Below, piece by piece: positions 23,101 through 38,100 of a stretch of DNA of 64,000 nucleotides. The DNA is from Siphonodentalium dalli (taxonomy: Eukaryota > Mollusca > Scaphopoda > Gadilida > Siphonodentaliidae), in contig CP136065.1 in the NCBI GenBank assembly GCA_032622095.1, positions 210,842,151-210,906,150 of the forward strand, in the 5' to 3' direction. Each line of letters opens with the position of its first letter. The first letter of the stretch is position 1. A program made the position numbers and the translations under genes. Below the pieces are notes generated by a model that was given only the letters and a program-made list of their open reading frames with translations, was not told where the DNA came from and did not search any database.

Positions 23101-26100
23101 CGAAGATGCAATGTCTTTATCAGTTCCTGAAATCGTAAACCATTGCTGCTCAAACAATTTGATTGTGCTCTAAAATTATTAAATAGTTGAAAAGGGGGAC
23201 ATGATCGCTAGCCCGAGATTAACCGAGCGAGCACAACTCACCACTAGTTTACCGCACAATATCTGTATAATACCGTTGCAAATAGTTATCAGTATCGTTC
23301 ACAACCTGTTACATCATTTTAAGGATCCTTTCCATTTTTTTTTACAAGTTATTTAGTTAACGTTTTTACAGAAAATAGTCCCAGGATATTTACGTTCACC
23401 TACCGTCGTAGTAAGTTTTCACACAAAATTGAAATTACTGTGTCCATAAATTTCAGCACTTTGTCACAAAACAAGTGACATTTTTTATTTGGTTGAATAT
23501 GACCGGATAATAGGTTGACCTAATTTGATGCGCAAATTAGCGCTTCTAATTTATTATCGAAAAACAGCTGGTCTCGAGAGTAGAATATATAGCTGGATTT
23601 GGCTAGGTTAGCTGAATACAGCTATTGTAGCTGTATTCTCATATTTGCCAGACCTGTTCTTGGATATCATGTTGGTCTCTGGTTTACAGACTAGAGATCA
23701 TGTGTGGCAATTGGTCAAAATACTCACCCATGGCAAGGGGAAATACTCTAAACCAACACTGATACTAATATAATGTGGAATATTTATTAGAATTTAGAAC
23801 GACCTGTTTAATATCGAACTATGTGAATATCACTTCAATTTTCACTTTATTATCATTTTATGACATCACCAATCCGAGTAATAACATTTACAACATCACA
23901 AATTGGAGTAATATGGTTTTACGACATGTCATAACTCTTATCTCAATGCTGAATGTGTAGACACCATTTTTGTGACGACACTCATGAAGGAGTTGTCGAT
24001 ATTACAAGTACACTGTTACTAAGAGGCGATCTAATTAATAAATAGGATATTAATTGGTTGGTTTGATATTATTGGCCTGATATCAGCCTTCTGTAACCTC
24101 ATATCAGCCTCAGACCGAGTCTTCGACCTTTGATCTCAGGCTGATATGAGGTTACCGAGGGCTGATATCAGGCAGATTATCAAACTAACCAAGTAATGTC
24201 CTCTAATTATTAATTAGATATGACATTTTTGTCCAGAATGGCCCGTTATCAAACTATGCGAATATTGCTTCAATTTACCCTTAAACCGAGTAATATCATT
24301 TTACGACGTCATAAATCTGAGTAATATGGTTTTACGACATGCCGTATTAAAATCCACTTCTCTGCTAAATGTATAGATATCGATTTTGAAAGAGTTGTCA
24401 GTAGTAAGATGCAATCTTATTAATAAATAGGATATTATTTGGTTGGTTTGTTATTAGGCCGGATAACAGCTGGGTAACCTGATATCGGGCTCCAACCTTC
24501 GGTCTCAGGCTGATATGAGGTTACCTTGGGCTGATATCGGGCCTAATATTAAACCAACCAAGTAATATGCTCTTAAGTATTACGTCTTACACGATAGGCC
24601 TATATATACAATATCATATATATATACATATATAATATAGAGAGCTTGGGTTCGGATGAACCCGCCTTGGAAAACAGAGTGCCTTCATCGTCTGACTTCC
24701 AGAGTTCGACGGTTCAACTTCGGGGGCACTAAGTTAATGAACCATGGAAGTCAGGCGATGAGGGCACTTAAGCTTTTGCCAATTTTAAGCATAATCGGCC
24801 AATACAATATTATATCACATTGAGGTCCATATAATGTTTCAGTGAAATCCTCACATACACCTGGACAAAACTTTTCATTTTAATATGAATCAAATCAATT
24901 GTCCCATGGCAGTCATCAGTCATGTCATGTCGGCATAAGACGTTGATAGTGTGAAGTGGGCATGAATTGTCAGCATTGTGTTCACTTTCAACTAAAGTGA
25001 TGCTGTATGAGCGAGTGTCAAACTTGTTTTCAGTCATTAGCAATTATGAATGAATTGACACCAAAGGTGGATCCAATGGGGGGCGCACACCCCCTTTTTT
25101 AGCTCACCTGAGACGAAGTCTCCGTCACCTGAGACGAAGTCTCCGGTGGAGCTATAGTCATCACTCCTCGTCCGTGCGTCCGTCTGTCCGTCCGTCAACT
25201 TTTTTTAAAAACATCTTCTCCTCTGAAACCATCATACCGAATTGGTTCATATTTGGTGTGGATGTTCCCTAGGTGACTCTCATTCAGATTTGTTCAAATG
25301 AGGTCACTGGGTCAAATAGGGGTGGAGCCAGGGTCATAATTCCAAAATAAATAATACAAAATTCAGGAACTCCTTGATCAATTTAACATACAAAAAAAAT
25401 ATATCACCCTCCCCCACATGACCCAGAACCCCACCCTGCCCCCAACCAACAGCATTCCACCCTATCTCATCTCCTAACTCACAGGATCTCTCACACCAGC
25501 AGATTAAGTCAATTGTGTTAGCTACAGACAGAGAGAGAGAGAGAGTTAATATAAATACACACACAGTCATCAATTGAGATGTTTATCAGGCTGACAGGTG
25601 TGAACTAATGCTTAGCTAGCACTCATGCCAGTGTGTAGATTTATAGATAACAGAACTTCGGCAGAGTCCCCTGGGAGTGTATTCATGTCATTCATAATTT
25701 AAATGAGATTAATAGTGTTGAGCATTTGTTTTCTCAAGCTGTCAATTTAGCACCATGATTGTTTACAATATCCTGGTCATTAATATCAATTTAAATTCCT
25801 TTTCTCAAAGCTGTAATGAAGTGTGTCTAGCATTTGTGTCTAGCATTTGTACCCTGCACAGCAGGCTAGCATTGCTAAATACACCCTTTGAGGGCCTCAT
25901 TATGCTTAGGCCTCATCTTCTGGGAAGTGAGTCTCAAATTGACATTTTAGCAGCTTTTTTCTTCTGTTGAGATTCTAAAATGCATAATTGAGGTGTGAAA
26001 TGGGTGTGCATACTGTCATATGCCACCAACTTCAGCTGGAGAACTTCTGTCTGTCCCCAGGTCTCCCATAGCAGTTGATGATTAAGTAAGTTTGGGTTCC

Positions 26101-29100
26101 CAGATGGTGAATTTGGTGATGCTAGCCCACCTTACAGAATAGCCTCACTACATTCCTCTTTTGGGACCTCAGACACACTTAATTCACGCTTGGCTGTTCC
26201 AATATGATTTTCCTTGGTGGCATGTTTAGATCTGTTCCAATTGGGTCCTTTTTGGAAAATCAATTAACTTCAACTCTTAAAAGTGAATGTTTAAAATTAT
26301 TAGATGGACAGATATCAGAGATGGGGATTCATGTTTGTTCAAATAGGGGCAGAGGTATAAGAGAATTAGCTCTGCCCCACCCACATAACCTGTATCTATG
26401 ATGTACGCTACTGGTATAATAAGATAATGTCATATTCTTGCAGGGATGTCCCCACAGTGTTGGGGGGGGGGGGGATTTACAGATTTGTTCAATGAAATGT
26501 AATTTTTAAGCTCGCCTGAGACGAAGCTTTTGTCATCACTTCTCATCTGTCTCCTGTTCATCTGTCTGTCCATCCATCCATCTGTCAACAATTCTTTGAA
26601 CATCTTCTCTAGATCATAAGACTGAATGGGTTCATATTTGGTGTGGATGTTCCCTTGGTGACTCACATTCAGTTTTGTTCAAATGAGGTCACTCTGTCAA
26701 ATGGTTGTGAAGCCAGGGCCATAACTATTGCCCTCCATAGTAATTCTTAAAAACGACTTCTTCTCGGGTACCATCAGGTTGAATGGGTTCATTTGGTATG
26801 AAGGGTCATTGGGTGACTGGAGTTGTTTTAAATGGGGTTTCAAATTTATTCAGATGGGGTCACCAGATTAAATAGGGTGGGACCAGGGACATAACTGTAT
26901 GTCTCTATGCTAATACTTAAAATGTCTTCTCAAGAGAGGTTGGACTATTTAGCTTACATATAGTATGGAGGATCCTTAGTGACTGAGATTCATCTTTGTT
27001 AACATGATTCAACCTGTTAAGAAATGACGGGCTATGGGGACTTAACACTTTTGTGTCTAATAAAATCGTTAAAATACAAAATGCATTATAACATCTACCT
27101 TGGAACTACCTGACTGATTAATCTGACATACATATAGTGTTTTTGGGTCCATGGATAATTGGGCTTCAAACATGTCTAAATAGTTTTATAAAAAGGCGCT
27201 TGTGAGATTGGAAAATTCCAACCTAAGACTTGAGAGTCTGGAGCCCAGTCAGGAAGGGACATGAGCTAGAGGAGGGAGGGCATGATCAGTAGTGTACAGT
27301 TGGTAATTTAAAAGTAGGTATTCCCCGATCTACATACATGAAGCCTCTCTATCCACATATCCTGTTTAGATCTACTTCTTTTAAAGTGATTATGAAAAGT
27401 TCTGACTGTTATGGTCTCCAGAGTCCCAGTCTTATCAGTCTTTGCAGTCTGGTGAGCGACCCCACAGTCTTTGACTGTCTTGTTTGCCAGAGCAAGGAAT
27501 ATTTGGGACCATGTCCTGGCACCATTTGTCTTTGGGTGCCCAAATATATATAGCCATGCAAAGGTGGTCCAACATCCTGAGATGTGGGTGGCCCCCGCCT
27601 ATTTTTCACCATGCAGAGCAAAATATTTCATGGACATGTTGTATCGGAGGTCCAAGTCTGCAAATAGCGTGTCTGTCATTTGCAGAATGAGGGCGGGCTA
27701 GCATCACTAAATTCACCCTCTGGGGACCTCATTCTGCTTAGGCCCTCAACTGCTAGTGCTATGGCAGACCTAGGATCAAATTGAAGTTGGTGATGTTCAC
27801 CCATTGGGTGCCTCGATTATGGATTTTATCTTCTGCAAATTAGGGGATATAGAAACTTCCCAGATGGGAAAACGTAAATAAAATCAATGTTAATTTGATA
27901 CCATAGATACTTCCCAGAAGATGAGGCCTAAGCAGAATGAGGTCCCCAGAGGGTGAATTTAGTGATGCTAGCCCACTATGCGGGATAGCATCACTAAATT
28001 CACCCTCTGGGGACCTCATTCTGCAAATGACAGACACGATATTTGCAGGCTTGCGGAGGTCAGAAAATATCTCGCCCTGCACTTGTCCCTAATAACCAAA
28101 CAGAGAGAAGTGACTTCTCCCCTTGAAGCACCTAGGCTGCAAGCCTTGAAATAGCGTGTCTGTCATTTGCAGAATGAGGTCCCCAGAGGGTGAATTTAAT
28201 GATGCTACCCCGCATAGCGGGCTAGCATCACCAAATTCACCCTCTGGGGACCTCATTCTGCTTACACCTCACCAGAATGAGGTCCCCATAGGGAGAAGTT
28301 GGTGATGCTAGCCCGCTATGCGGGGGTAGCATCACTAAATTCACCCTCTGGGGACCTCATTCTGCAAATGACAGACACACTATTTCAAGGCTTGCTAGGC
28401 TGGTCCCTGGTATTTATAACGTTTTATTGCCTTTACAGGACAAAGAATGGCTGATTCGTTTCAGAGACCCACGGGAGATTCTACAGCACCATGCCCCTTA
28501 TGTTTATGTGGAGTTTGTTGTTTATTTCTGGGCTTTGATGACATTTGTCCATGGTAAGGTTATTATTTCTAAAAATGTGTGCAAACATGCTCTTCTTGAC
28601 AAATGTCAAGTTGTTAAAAATTGGTGCTGCTAGAATGATTATCCCCAGTTATTGAAAGTTAACATTGGCTCCCTATCAGGAATCCGATCAATTTCAAATT
28701 ACTACTCAAAATGCTACTACATGTATAAGGTGGCACCATCTTACCTGACTGTATTAATTGCATGCTATGAACCTACCTTCTCTGGTCTGGGAAGTTGCGC
28801 ATTCTTGTACTGAACTCCGCTTATTAATTTATTGAAGATCCCGACAATTTGGGGATACAGAGAAACTAAACTAAAAAAAAGAAATAGAATCTAAGTTTCT
28901 ATAGAAATTTGATAACAAAGAAACTTTCCAGAGAAGATGAGGCCTAAGCAGAATGAGGTCCCCAGAGGGTGAATTTAGTGATGCTAGCCCGCTATGCAGG
29001 ATAGCGTCACTAAATTCACCCTCTGGGGAACTCATTCTGCAAATGATAGGCACACTAAACTTATAAGTTGTTTGTAAAAACAAGGACCCGATAACAAAGA

Positions 29101-32100
29101 CTATTGTATTGTATAATGGCAATCAACAATTTTAAACGAGACCCAAACAATGTCTATGATAATGATGGGACAAGCTTCATAATTATAAACTGAAGTTTAT
29201 ACCATGTACAGGTATATATGTACATGTAGAGCATGCCGCATTGAGGATCTTAATCCTTCTATGACAGTTGTCTATGAGTGGAGTAGTGCTAGGCGATATG
29301 ACAATATAATGGGTATATACGGTACAGACACTGACGATGTTTGCCAAGCCGGGGGAATACTGCGCTCATAAAACATTCTACGTCATGGAATTTCGAACAA
29401 CTCTATTTTGAGATCAAGTAGTTGGCAAATTAATTAACCCTTTGAGTGCCAGGTCAATTTTTGTATCAACCCATATACCCTGTGCCAATGCATTCTCTTA
29501 TATATGCGAGTCGACCATAGGTCGCCTAGCATATATGAGAGAATGCATTGGCCTTTTTTTTTTTTTTTTTTTTTTTTTTTATTATTAATTTTTTTTTACA
29601 ATTTTAATAATTTATTCTTATATTCTTTAACAGATTTATTTTGTAGGTTTAGGGCCGATGAGATCGGCCCCTGGCACTCAAAGGGTTAAGGAATGGTACA
29701 TGACTTATCACTTTGTGTGTATAGCCGAGTAAATGCATATTACATGCAGGCAGAGCTCAACAATCAGACCATGATCAATCAGTGCTAGCATCAGCCGTAT
29801 ACAGTAATGCCCTAAATAATCGACTCCTTAACCACAGACAAATTATGGGTAACTTTTCAGGATTTAGTCGGAAATTCTGAAAAATTACCCATAATTCTGC
29901 TGTGGTTAAGGAGTCGATTATTTGGAGCATTACTGTATCTGGCGCACGTGGTTGTGTGTTGTAAACTGAGTTCATTATTTCAGTTCGCCAAAGCCTATAA
30001 TGTTTGCCAGTTGGTTCGTGTCTGGAATTTTTCCAACTTGTTCTTTACAATTAAGATGTTTGTTAGCGTTCACGGAAATTATTTCACATTTTGCACACAG
30101 AAGCTGATTAAAAAAAAAATTGGTGTAAAAATATAAATATTTTATGGAGAACCTCAAACATGATATCATTATTCAAAATGGTAGGCAAAACCAGTTATTT
30201 TTTTCTCTGATATATAGATTTCTTCTATGTATATTTATATTAGGCCAAAGAAAAATAAACATCTCGTTTGGGTTACATGTCAGAAAAAAATAGGGTCGGT
30301 AGGTAGGCTTGACATTTTATTTTTGTTTGTTAATTTTTTTTATTTTTGACATAGTTTTATGGATTTTCATATCTTGTGCAAGATTTCGTTAACAGTAATT
30401 TTGATTATCTTTGTATATAATAAAACAATGCTTCAAAATATGAAAAATAACTAATTTTGAGACACTGAAAATATTGTTTTGTTTTTATTATGAAACATTT
30501 CAGAAAATATTCTTGAAAACCATGAACAAACTTTAGGGTGGGTGGGGGGTGTTAAAATAGGGTAGGTAGGGAAACCAATACCACAAGAATATTTTTCTTT
30601 GGCCTTATAGTTATATTATACTTTTATAAGATTAACACCAGTTGTAACCTCTCGGATTTCAGCTATGAAGAGTGGCCACCGCTACAAATACGCCTGGTTT
30701 GGGGCCATTCTGCATGGATTAGTGGTGGAGAGTTTGAGTTACTTTGTTCCAGACATAGATAACTTCTGGCATGCCCAATCTTCCGTCATGTTTCTCGGAG
30801 GTCGACTTCCATTGTATGTTGTGGTAATTTGTAAGTATTTCTTCTTATTCATTCAAAACTTTTCTATTTGATACAAACTAAGAAATTGCTACAGTAATGC
30901 AGGAGTCGATTATTTAGGGCATTACTGTATTTTTGACTAGTGTTTCCGCTAGGTGTTTTGGGAAAATGGGGTTGCTGGTACATGTAGGTAGTCACCAAGG
31001 GGAAATCTCTATTCATGCAACCAACCATGAACATCTAGTAAATCAGGTCCTAAATTTGGTCTCATTTCGGTAACATCTGTGGTAAAGTTTGTAGACTATA
31101 GTCACAGAATCATAATCATGTCTGTTTTGGTGAACTGAGCAGATAATTTATATTTTCCATTGGCACTGCATAACGTTGAAAATTGTGGATTGAAATATCT
31201 CCGCATAAACTGAAAACCAATTTTTAAAATTATAACTGTAATTACAGTGTCCCATACATACATGTATACTTAACCTATATATTAAGCCAGATTTCTTGTC
31301 AAATCATTTATTTCATTGCGTGATGTTAGCAAGTTAAATATATTTACACCAGTGTGCTGTGGAAACATAATCACTAATATTTGATTGTTTAATATTCTTA
31401 ATGTCCCCGAATTATCATCCACACCTTCCGCTGATTGTGGTTGACGTAGTATTTCCGAAAATATCACCCTGACCTGACCTTGACCTTCAAAATTGTCAAT
31501 TCAAGGTCAAATCGCGAATTTTGATCGGATTTCGACAACATTTGATACATAGGGTTACATTTGTCCGAGGAGTGTTTTGGACGGGTCAAATCGTGACCCC
31601 AACCTGACCTTGACCTTCAAAATGGACAAATTCAAGGTCAATTCGCCAAAAAGCAGAGGGGAAACAGCCCGGACGAAGTCGGGTCCACCAGCTAGTTGTA
31701 TATATAGCTGGAGAAATAGTTCTCATCTTACAATATAAGCCTTTAGTTCTCTTTTTCAATTGTGTAAAATTTCTTACAACACAGTACTCAAATCCATATC
31801 AAAGGTTGTTTGCATGTTGTTTCATATTTTGTTGTGTTTTTTCAGATGCCTGTTTCTGTTACACTGCCTTCGTTGCTGCATGTCACATGAATCTACCATG
31901 GTGGGCGGAACCATGTGCAGGTAGGCCTTACTAAGTCTTTAATATAGATTTATATACCATATTCAATTTGAAAAAGACTTTTGCCATCAAGATCTGCAAG
32001 CTCTGGTATGGTCTGAATTTTTCGACTACAAACAAATATTCTTTGGAGCATGAACATTTTTCCATTTTATAAGATTTTTCAGTGCATTTCGTACAGTATT

Positions 32101-35100
32101 AGTTACATAGCCAAACCACATTGTGGAAGAAAAAAGTTCTTTAAATAGGCCAGGCTTCCGGGAGGGTGAGCAGCCCTAATCTTCTATAGCTCAGCTGTTT
32201 ATGGATGGATTTTGACAATTCTTGAAATGTGAGTTCATAGCCATGTGCGACAGTGTCGCACAGAAAATTGGGCCTACTCCCAACAATTTTTACAATATTT
32301 ATGGCCCTTGGACTATTTTTAGCAATTAAAGGCCGTTGGCATGATAACTTGAACATATGTCAACAGATTCCATTCACATTTGGTACATGGATCGCTTGGT
32401 CTAGTTTAAAAACCAGATTTGTCCGATTATTTTGACATGAGTTATGGCCCTTTGTTATAGAAATTTTAAGGCTGTTCACGCAATAACTTGAACAATCGTC
32501 AACATAGTTCATTCATATTTAGTATCTTAGTGGAATTATCAACAATGAAATTCATTTTTAACCCTTTGAGTGCCAGGGGCCGATCTCATCGGCCCTAAAC
32601 CTACAAAATAAGTCTGTTAACGAATATAAGAATAAATTATTAAAATTATAAAAAATTGTAAAAAAAAACAAAACAAAAAAATGTTAGGCCAATGCATTCT
32701 CTTATATATACGAGGCGACCTATGGTCGACTCGCATATATAAGAGAATGCATTGGCACAGGGTATATGGGTTGATACAAAAATCGACCTGGCACTCAAAG
32801 GGTTAATGGGAAATAATATTGAATAATGACATTGCCATGACATCACATGTTGCCATCACAAACATACTATGGTCAATGTTCACTTCTGTATTAATGTAAT
32901 TATGGATTCTATATTTATTATATCCCCCACTTTCGAAGAAAATGGGGGGTATACTGGATTGACTGCGTCTGTCCGTCCGTCCGACACGCTTTCTCCCTCC
33001 GTGCGTCTGTCCGTTCGTCCGTTCGTCCATCCGACCTCTTAACTCGAACAAATATGAACCGATTTCAATAATTTTTTGTATGCAATCTCCTTAGGACTGC
33101 CTCTCCGCATGATGCTAATTGCGGTTCGGTCCGACTTTTTTTTTAAGTTACACTCATTTTCGACTTATTTTGACTTAGAAAATTCTGTCTGACTTTATAA
33201 CTTTAACAAATATGAACCTATTTCAATAATGTTTGGTATACATGCTTCTCACAATACCCTCTCTACATGATGCGGCTAGGGATTGGCTCAGACTGTTTTT
33301 CGTAATATTACACTTCATTTTCGACTTATTTTGACTTAGAAAATTCTGTCCGACTTAATAACTTTAACAAATATGAACCAATTTGAATAATTTTTTCTTT
33401 ACAAGCTTCTTGTGACCCCATATTGATATAATTAGTCCAAATTTTTCTTTAAAGTTAAAAATCTTTTTTGTTGGGTTTACAGATAATGCGGGTTGAATTT
33501 TCCACGGTGGGGGTATGCTAGCACTCGAGTGCACACCTCTTGTTGTATATGGATTGTATATGGTTTGTAAGTGGATGTAATTATTCTGTAACATTCTTTG
33601 TGTTCTCTGCAGTTGGATTGAGTGAGGTGATAATAGATGTTCCATTTGACATCCTCGGAATCAAATTTCTGTTATGGACCTGGCACGACACTGATCCTAA
33701 CATATACGACAGACATATGTGGGTACCGTGGACCAGCTATTATTTCCATGCAACATTTGGTGCAGGATTTGCATTCCTGTTCCGAAATGTTCACCGGATG
33801 TTCGCATCAGACAAAGACAGACTACAGTCTACTGGGTAAGAATTGTTTGTAGCCATGATGATTATCAGAGTTTCCACTTGGGTGAAAATGTAGAACCTAG
33901 TATAGGACCATGGTTTGGCTCTCTATTCAAATTTTGAAATTTCATTCTAAAAAAACCCTGTTTCTTTGCACCAGAGAGTAGTGCTGGGCAGTTGTATTGG
34001 ACTATAAAAATACCACCGTAATATGAAAATCACAACGCGTTTCACCTGATTACTAGTTCTGGGATGGTTGTCCAGATATCTGGTTACAGTTCGGTTACAC
34101 GTGTCAACCGGTTGGAGGAGGCCACAACCGGATAACCGTACTATTGATAACAATCGTACTATCATCATAGTACTCTGTAAATGTTGCCGAAATCATTTAC
34201 GGAAGTTTAAGTAACGGGAGTAAGTAATAAGAAGCCGCTTAGAAGCGATTTGGACATTTGATTGTGTATTCATATTTCTAGACATGAAACCAACAACTAC
34301 ACTCTGTGTCAGTCTGTGAATCACTTGCTACACATTCAATGCCAATTTCCTTCGTTCCGGCTGCACACGCACCGCGGCATACATCAAAGCAATCAAGTCT
34401 AGACTTTTACTACGTCATCAATAGTATGTCTGTTTTCTTTAAACTGCCCCCCCCCCTTTGTCATTATCATTAGTTCCTCTAAAAGCGGTGGCAGAAGACC
34501 TACACAAACGGAAATCAAACGTTTGGGGACATTTAGTCCTAATTGAAGATGACGGAAAACAAAAAGAAGAAATGGGCGGTATGCAAGGCCTGCCGAACGC
34601 GATTCAACATCCAATATGAAGTCTCACATCCAGAAAAAACACATAGGCCTACTGGGAGTGGGAACTCAGAGTATATCTAGTGATGTATTCGATAACTTTA
34701 TTTCCTAAACACTGGCTGGGGCTTGTGTAATGAATCACGACGATTTAATTTTGTTTGAATTTGTTTATTAAATAATTGAAGTAACATCGTGTAGCCACTG
34801 TGATTAATACATACCTGCCTATATCCAAAGATTCCAAACACTAGTAAACATTACTAAATAAGTTAAAACAACAGTATACCTACCTTCAGTACCTTGTAGT
34901 ACACATGTTTGGTCTAATCGTGCCCGGGATATACACGAGGAAGGAACTATATTTCGTTGCTGAAGGTTTTGCAAGCAAGAGTTGTTTATGTGGTGTGGAA
35001 CTCCCGTAAACATCGATATACTAGCGCACTACTAATATATATTATATTTTAGTTTGTTTGGGCTCAAAACTGAATTAATTTATACACATTTACCACTATT

Positions 35101-38100
35101 TGATCGTCGTAACGGGACCGCATTGTACAACCAAGACATCGTTTGTGATCGCATGTATATCAACGTTTCCGGGACGCGTAATAAACACTTGTTTTGCCGA
35201 TATAGTGACCAGTGTATTCAATCTCGTAATTAGGGTAATGCTAGTCGCGGTTAACCGGTTATGATTAGGTTGATGCCCATGGTTAACAGGTTAGGAAAAA
35301 AAACCAACCGTCCCAGCACTACTGATTACATGTTATTTCCATAAATATTAAGAAATTTCACTGAATTGATCATCTAAGAACAAAAGACAAACCTGGTCAC
35401 CAATATAAATATCATGGTAATATCAGATCAATCTAATCTTGAACGCGGAAATACTATTTATGACTGTCAATGGGACTATTTATCAATGCCTATTTTCATG
35501 ACACATTATATATTCCCAACTAAATTCCTAATTTTATGAAAGAATTATATGGATGGATTAACGGTTGAATTTCTTTTGGACGAAATTGAAATAGTCAGCA
35601 ATTAAACCCTTTGGTCTCTTGCAGTTTGTGGCATTGGTGACGGGTCATCAGAAACCAAATATGGACATATTCAAAACAATTCTTTTTATATTGATTGAGT
35701 CCCCTTTATATTTTTTCTGTTTCCACCAGCGGCTATAGGGGTACCATACCCTGCTTTAGTCTTGTTATTTTATATCATAACTTGATAGAATTAGCAAATA
35801 AGGCGTATATTGTGCTGCCAATTATGAAATAAATGTTTAAATATTACATCGTTAAAAGACTTGACAAAATTAGGACCGCATTAGGCAATTACATGATACA
35901 AATACCTAGCAATCAGTTAAACCATAGCATCATTGGCACAAATTGTGCTATATCTATACCATTGTTTGCGAAGTTCATTGGGTTCAGTTGATATTTTTTT
36001 TTTTTTAAATATTTGATATCAAATTTGAAAATAGTGACGGTCTGACTTAGAAAATTGATTATTTTATCTCTAAATATCCAATTTTTCAAAAGGCGATCTT
36101 TTTTGAGTCAAGTGGCAATTTATGGCTATTACAAGTAATAAGTATGGTATAAAAATGTTCTCTATAGTAAATAGTTTATTTTATAGGTTCTTCCGAGAGA
36201 TTTTTTGTATGATGGTGACCTCTCTGTTTGCGATGCCGCTTGGGATCCTGCAGTTCCTGCCAATTTACCATCCACTTCATGATATGCTGAACATCCACAC
36301 AGAGATATGTGTCCTTATGATACTCGGCATCTATGCCCTAATAGTATGGTCTGCAGATAGACTGAAAGACCGAACTGGAATTAGGAAGAGTAAGTTCTAT
36401 TTAGATTTAATATGGCTAGAATCTTTAAGAACGTGATCATTTGCAACAGGTTTTTATAGGAATCAGCTTGTCCGTCTGTCTGCATCCGTTTGTCCATCCG
36501 TGGATGCAACTTTGTCCAAGCTTTTATTCCTACATTTTTTGGTAAATTTTTTTTAAAACTTGGCACAGATATTTAGTACCATAGGAACCTGTGCACCTGC
36601 GATTATGAGGTCCGTCCTACTTTTTGTTATTTTTGACTGGAAAATGCTAGATATATCTATGTGTTTTTGTGCTAGTTTCCTCTCTCAAATGGTATATAAC
36701 ATATTTAATATGACGGGAAATATTATGTGTGGTTTGAATAGTAATACTATACCATGAAAATAGAAAATTCCAGTTCCTAAGTTTGCCGAAATTTCAGTCA
36801 AATCATGAAAAGATACCTCACGAGTGTGTAAATGGGCACAATTGCTGTATTGAAAAACCCATTCACGCGCGTATTGTTCTGTATTTAACACACCACCCAT
36901 CCTAGAATCCATTAATTAAAAAAAAAGACTTATAAGGTTTATTCAGAAACAGAAAGGACTTGTCATGTGTGATGATGCTTTTATTTTATAATTCCTGTTT
37001 CATGATCAATGTTAATGTCATTTACGTCATGTGATATTGATGCTTTAAAAAATAGACATGGCCCAAGACGACTGAACGGTGTGTGTATCAGGAACACGTG
37101 TATAATAAAACATTCTGATTCACTCATTCAGCCTCCAAGCAGGTAAATCCAATTTCGGCCAAGCTGATTGGTCAGTTGCCCGGTGAGAAAATGTGTAGCT
37201 GGCATAAAATCATTTGATTTTTCTCTAGCGAGAGGCCTGTTCACCTGAAAACATCTTAATAAGATGTTTTCTAAATCAATATGTGGTTCCAATCCGATTG
37301 GATGTACCTTTGTTCCTTTGGACAATGATGGAAACAGCAAGAAATTTGAATTAGGCTTATCATTGAACCACACATCGGCTTGATTCAATTAATGTCGGGA
37401 TAATTCCAATATTCAGGCAAACCATATCAATCGAAACAAGTCTTTTGAATGATGTCGGACTTGTAATTGACAGCAAACATTACGTTGTACTGTGAAGTTC
37501 GAAGCCTTGACCTCAGTCACTGATGCATTGCCGTCATTGCAATGTCAATGGCCTGTCAGTAGTGTAATACCTTGGCGCAACTTTACACAAAACATACATT
37601 AACCCTTTACCCAACAAACCGGCCAAAACCGGCCAAATAAAGCTTCAACAGCCTAAAATATCTTCGGTCTGTCTCAATAGAACCATACAAATATGGATAT
37701 CATTGGAACCGGCTCCTTGACCACATTGTGATAGTTACAGTTATGCCCTGTGCCAATGCATTCTCTTATATATGCGAGTCGACCATAAGTCGCCTCGCAT
37801 ATATAAGAGAATGCATTGGCCTAAAAAAAATCTTTTTTTAACACTTTTTACCATTTTTTCTTACATTCTTTAACAATTTTATAATTTTTAATGTGTTAAG
37901 CCAATGCATTCTCTTATATATGCGAGGCGACCTATGGTCGACTCGCATATATAAGAGAATGCATTGGCACAGGGCCCTTCTGTTGGGTAAAGGGTTAATG
38001 TAAATTATACATATTCGATGTCAACTTGTGTGATATGGAATTTGAGTCGATGGATTTTGCGGAATTATTGGGATCGCTCGGTTTATTTCTAATCGAAAAA

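Larger units (their letters stand above)
20375..23662. mobile_element. long-TIR element split by nested insertions
   Basis: The left inverted repeat starts GTCTGGCAA at about 20382 and runs to TTCAGCTA at 20460. It resumes at 22788 with GGCTATAGGCCTATATTCTA and runs past CTGTTTTTCGATAATTAACT and GCTAATTTGCGCATCAAAAC. The right arm (about 23450-23662) is its complement throughout. Removing 20461-22787 leaves a ~960-bp element with arms of roughly 200 bp. It occupies the start of intron 1 of the membrane protein gene. Confidence 0.65.
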
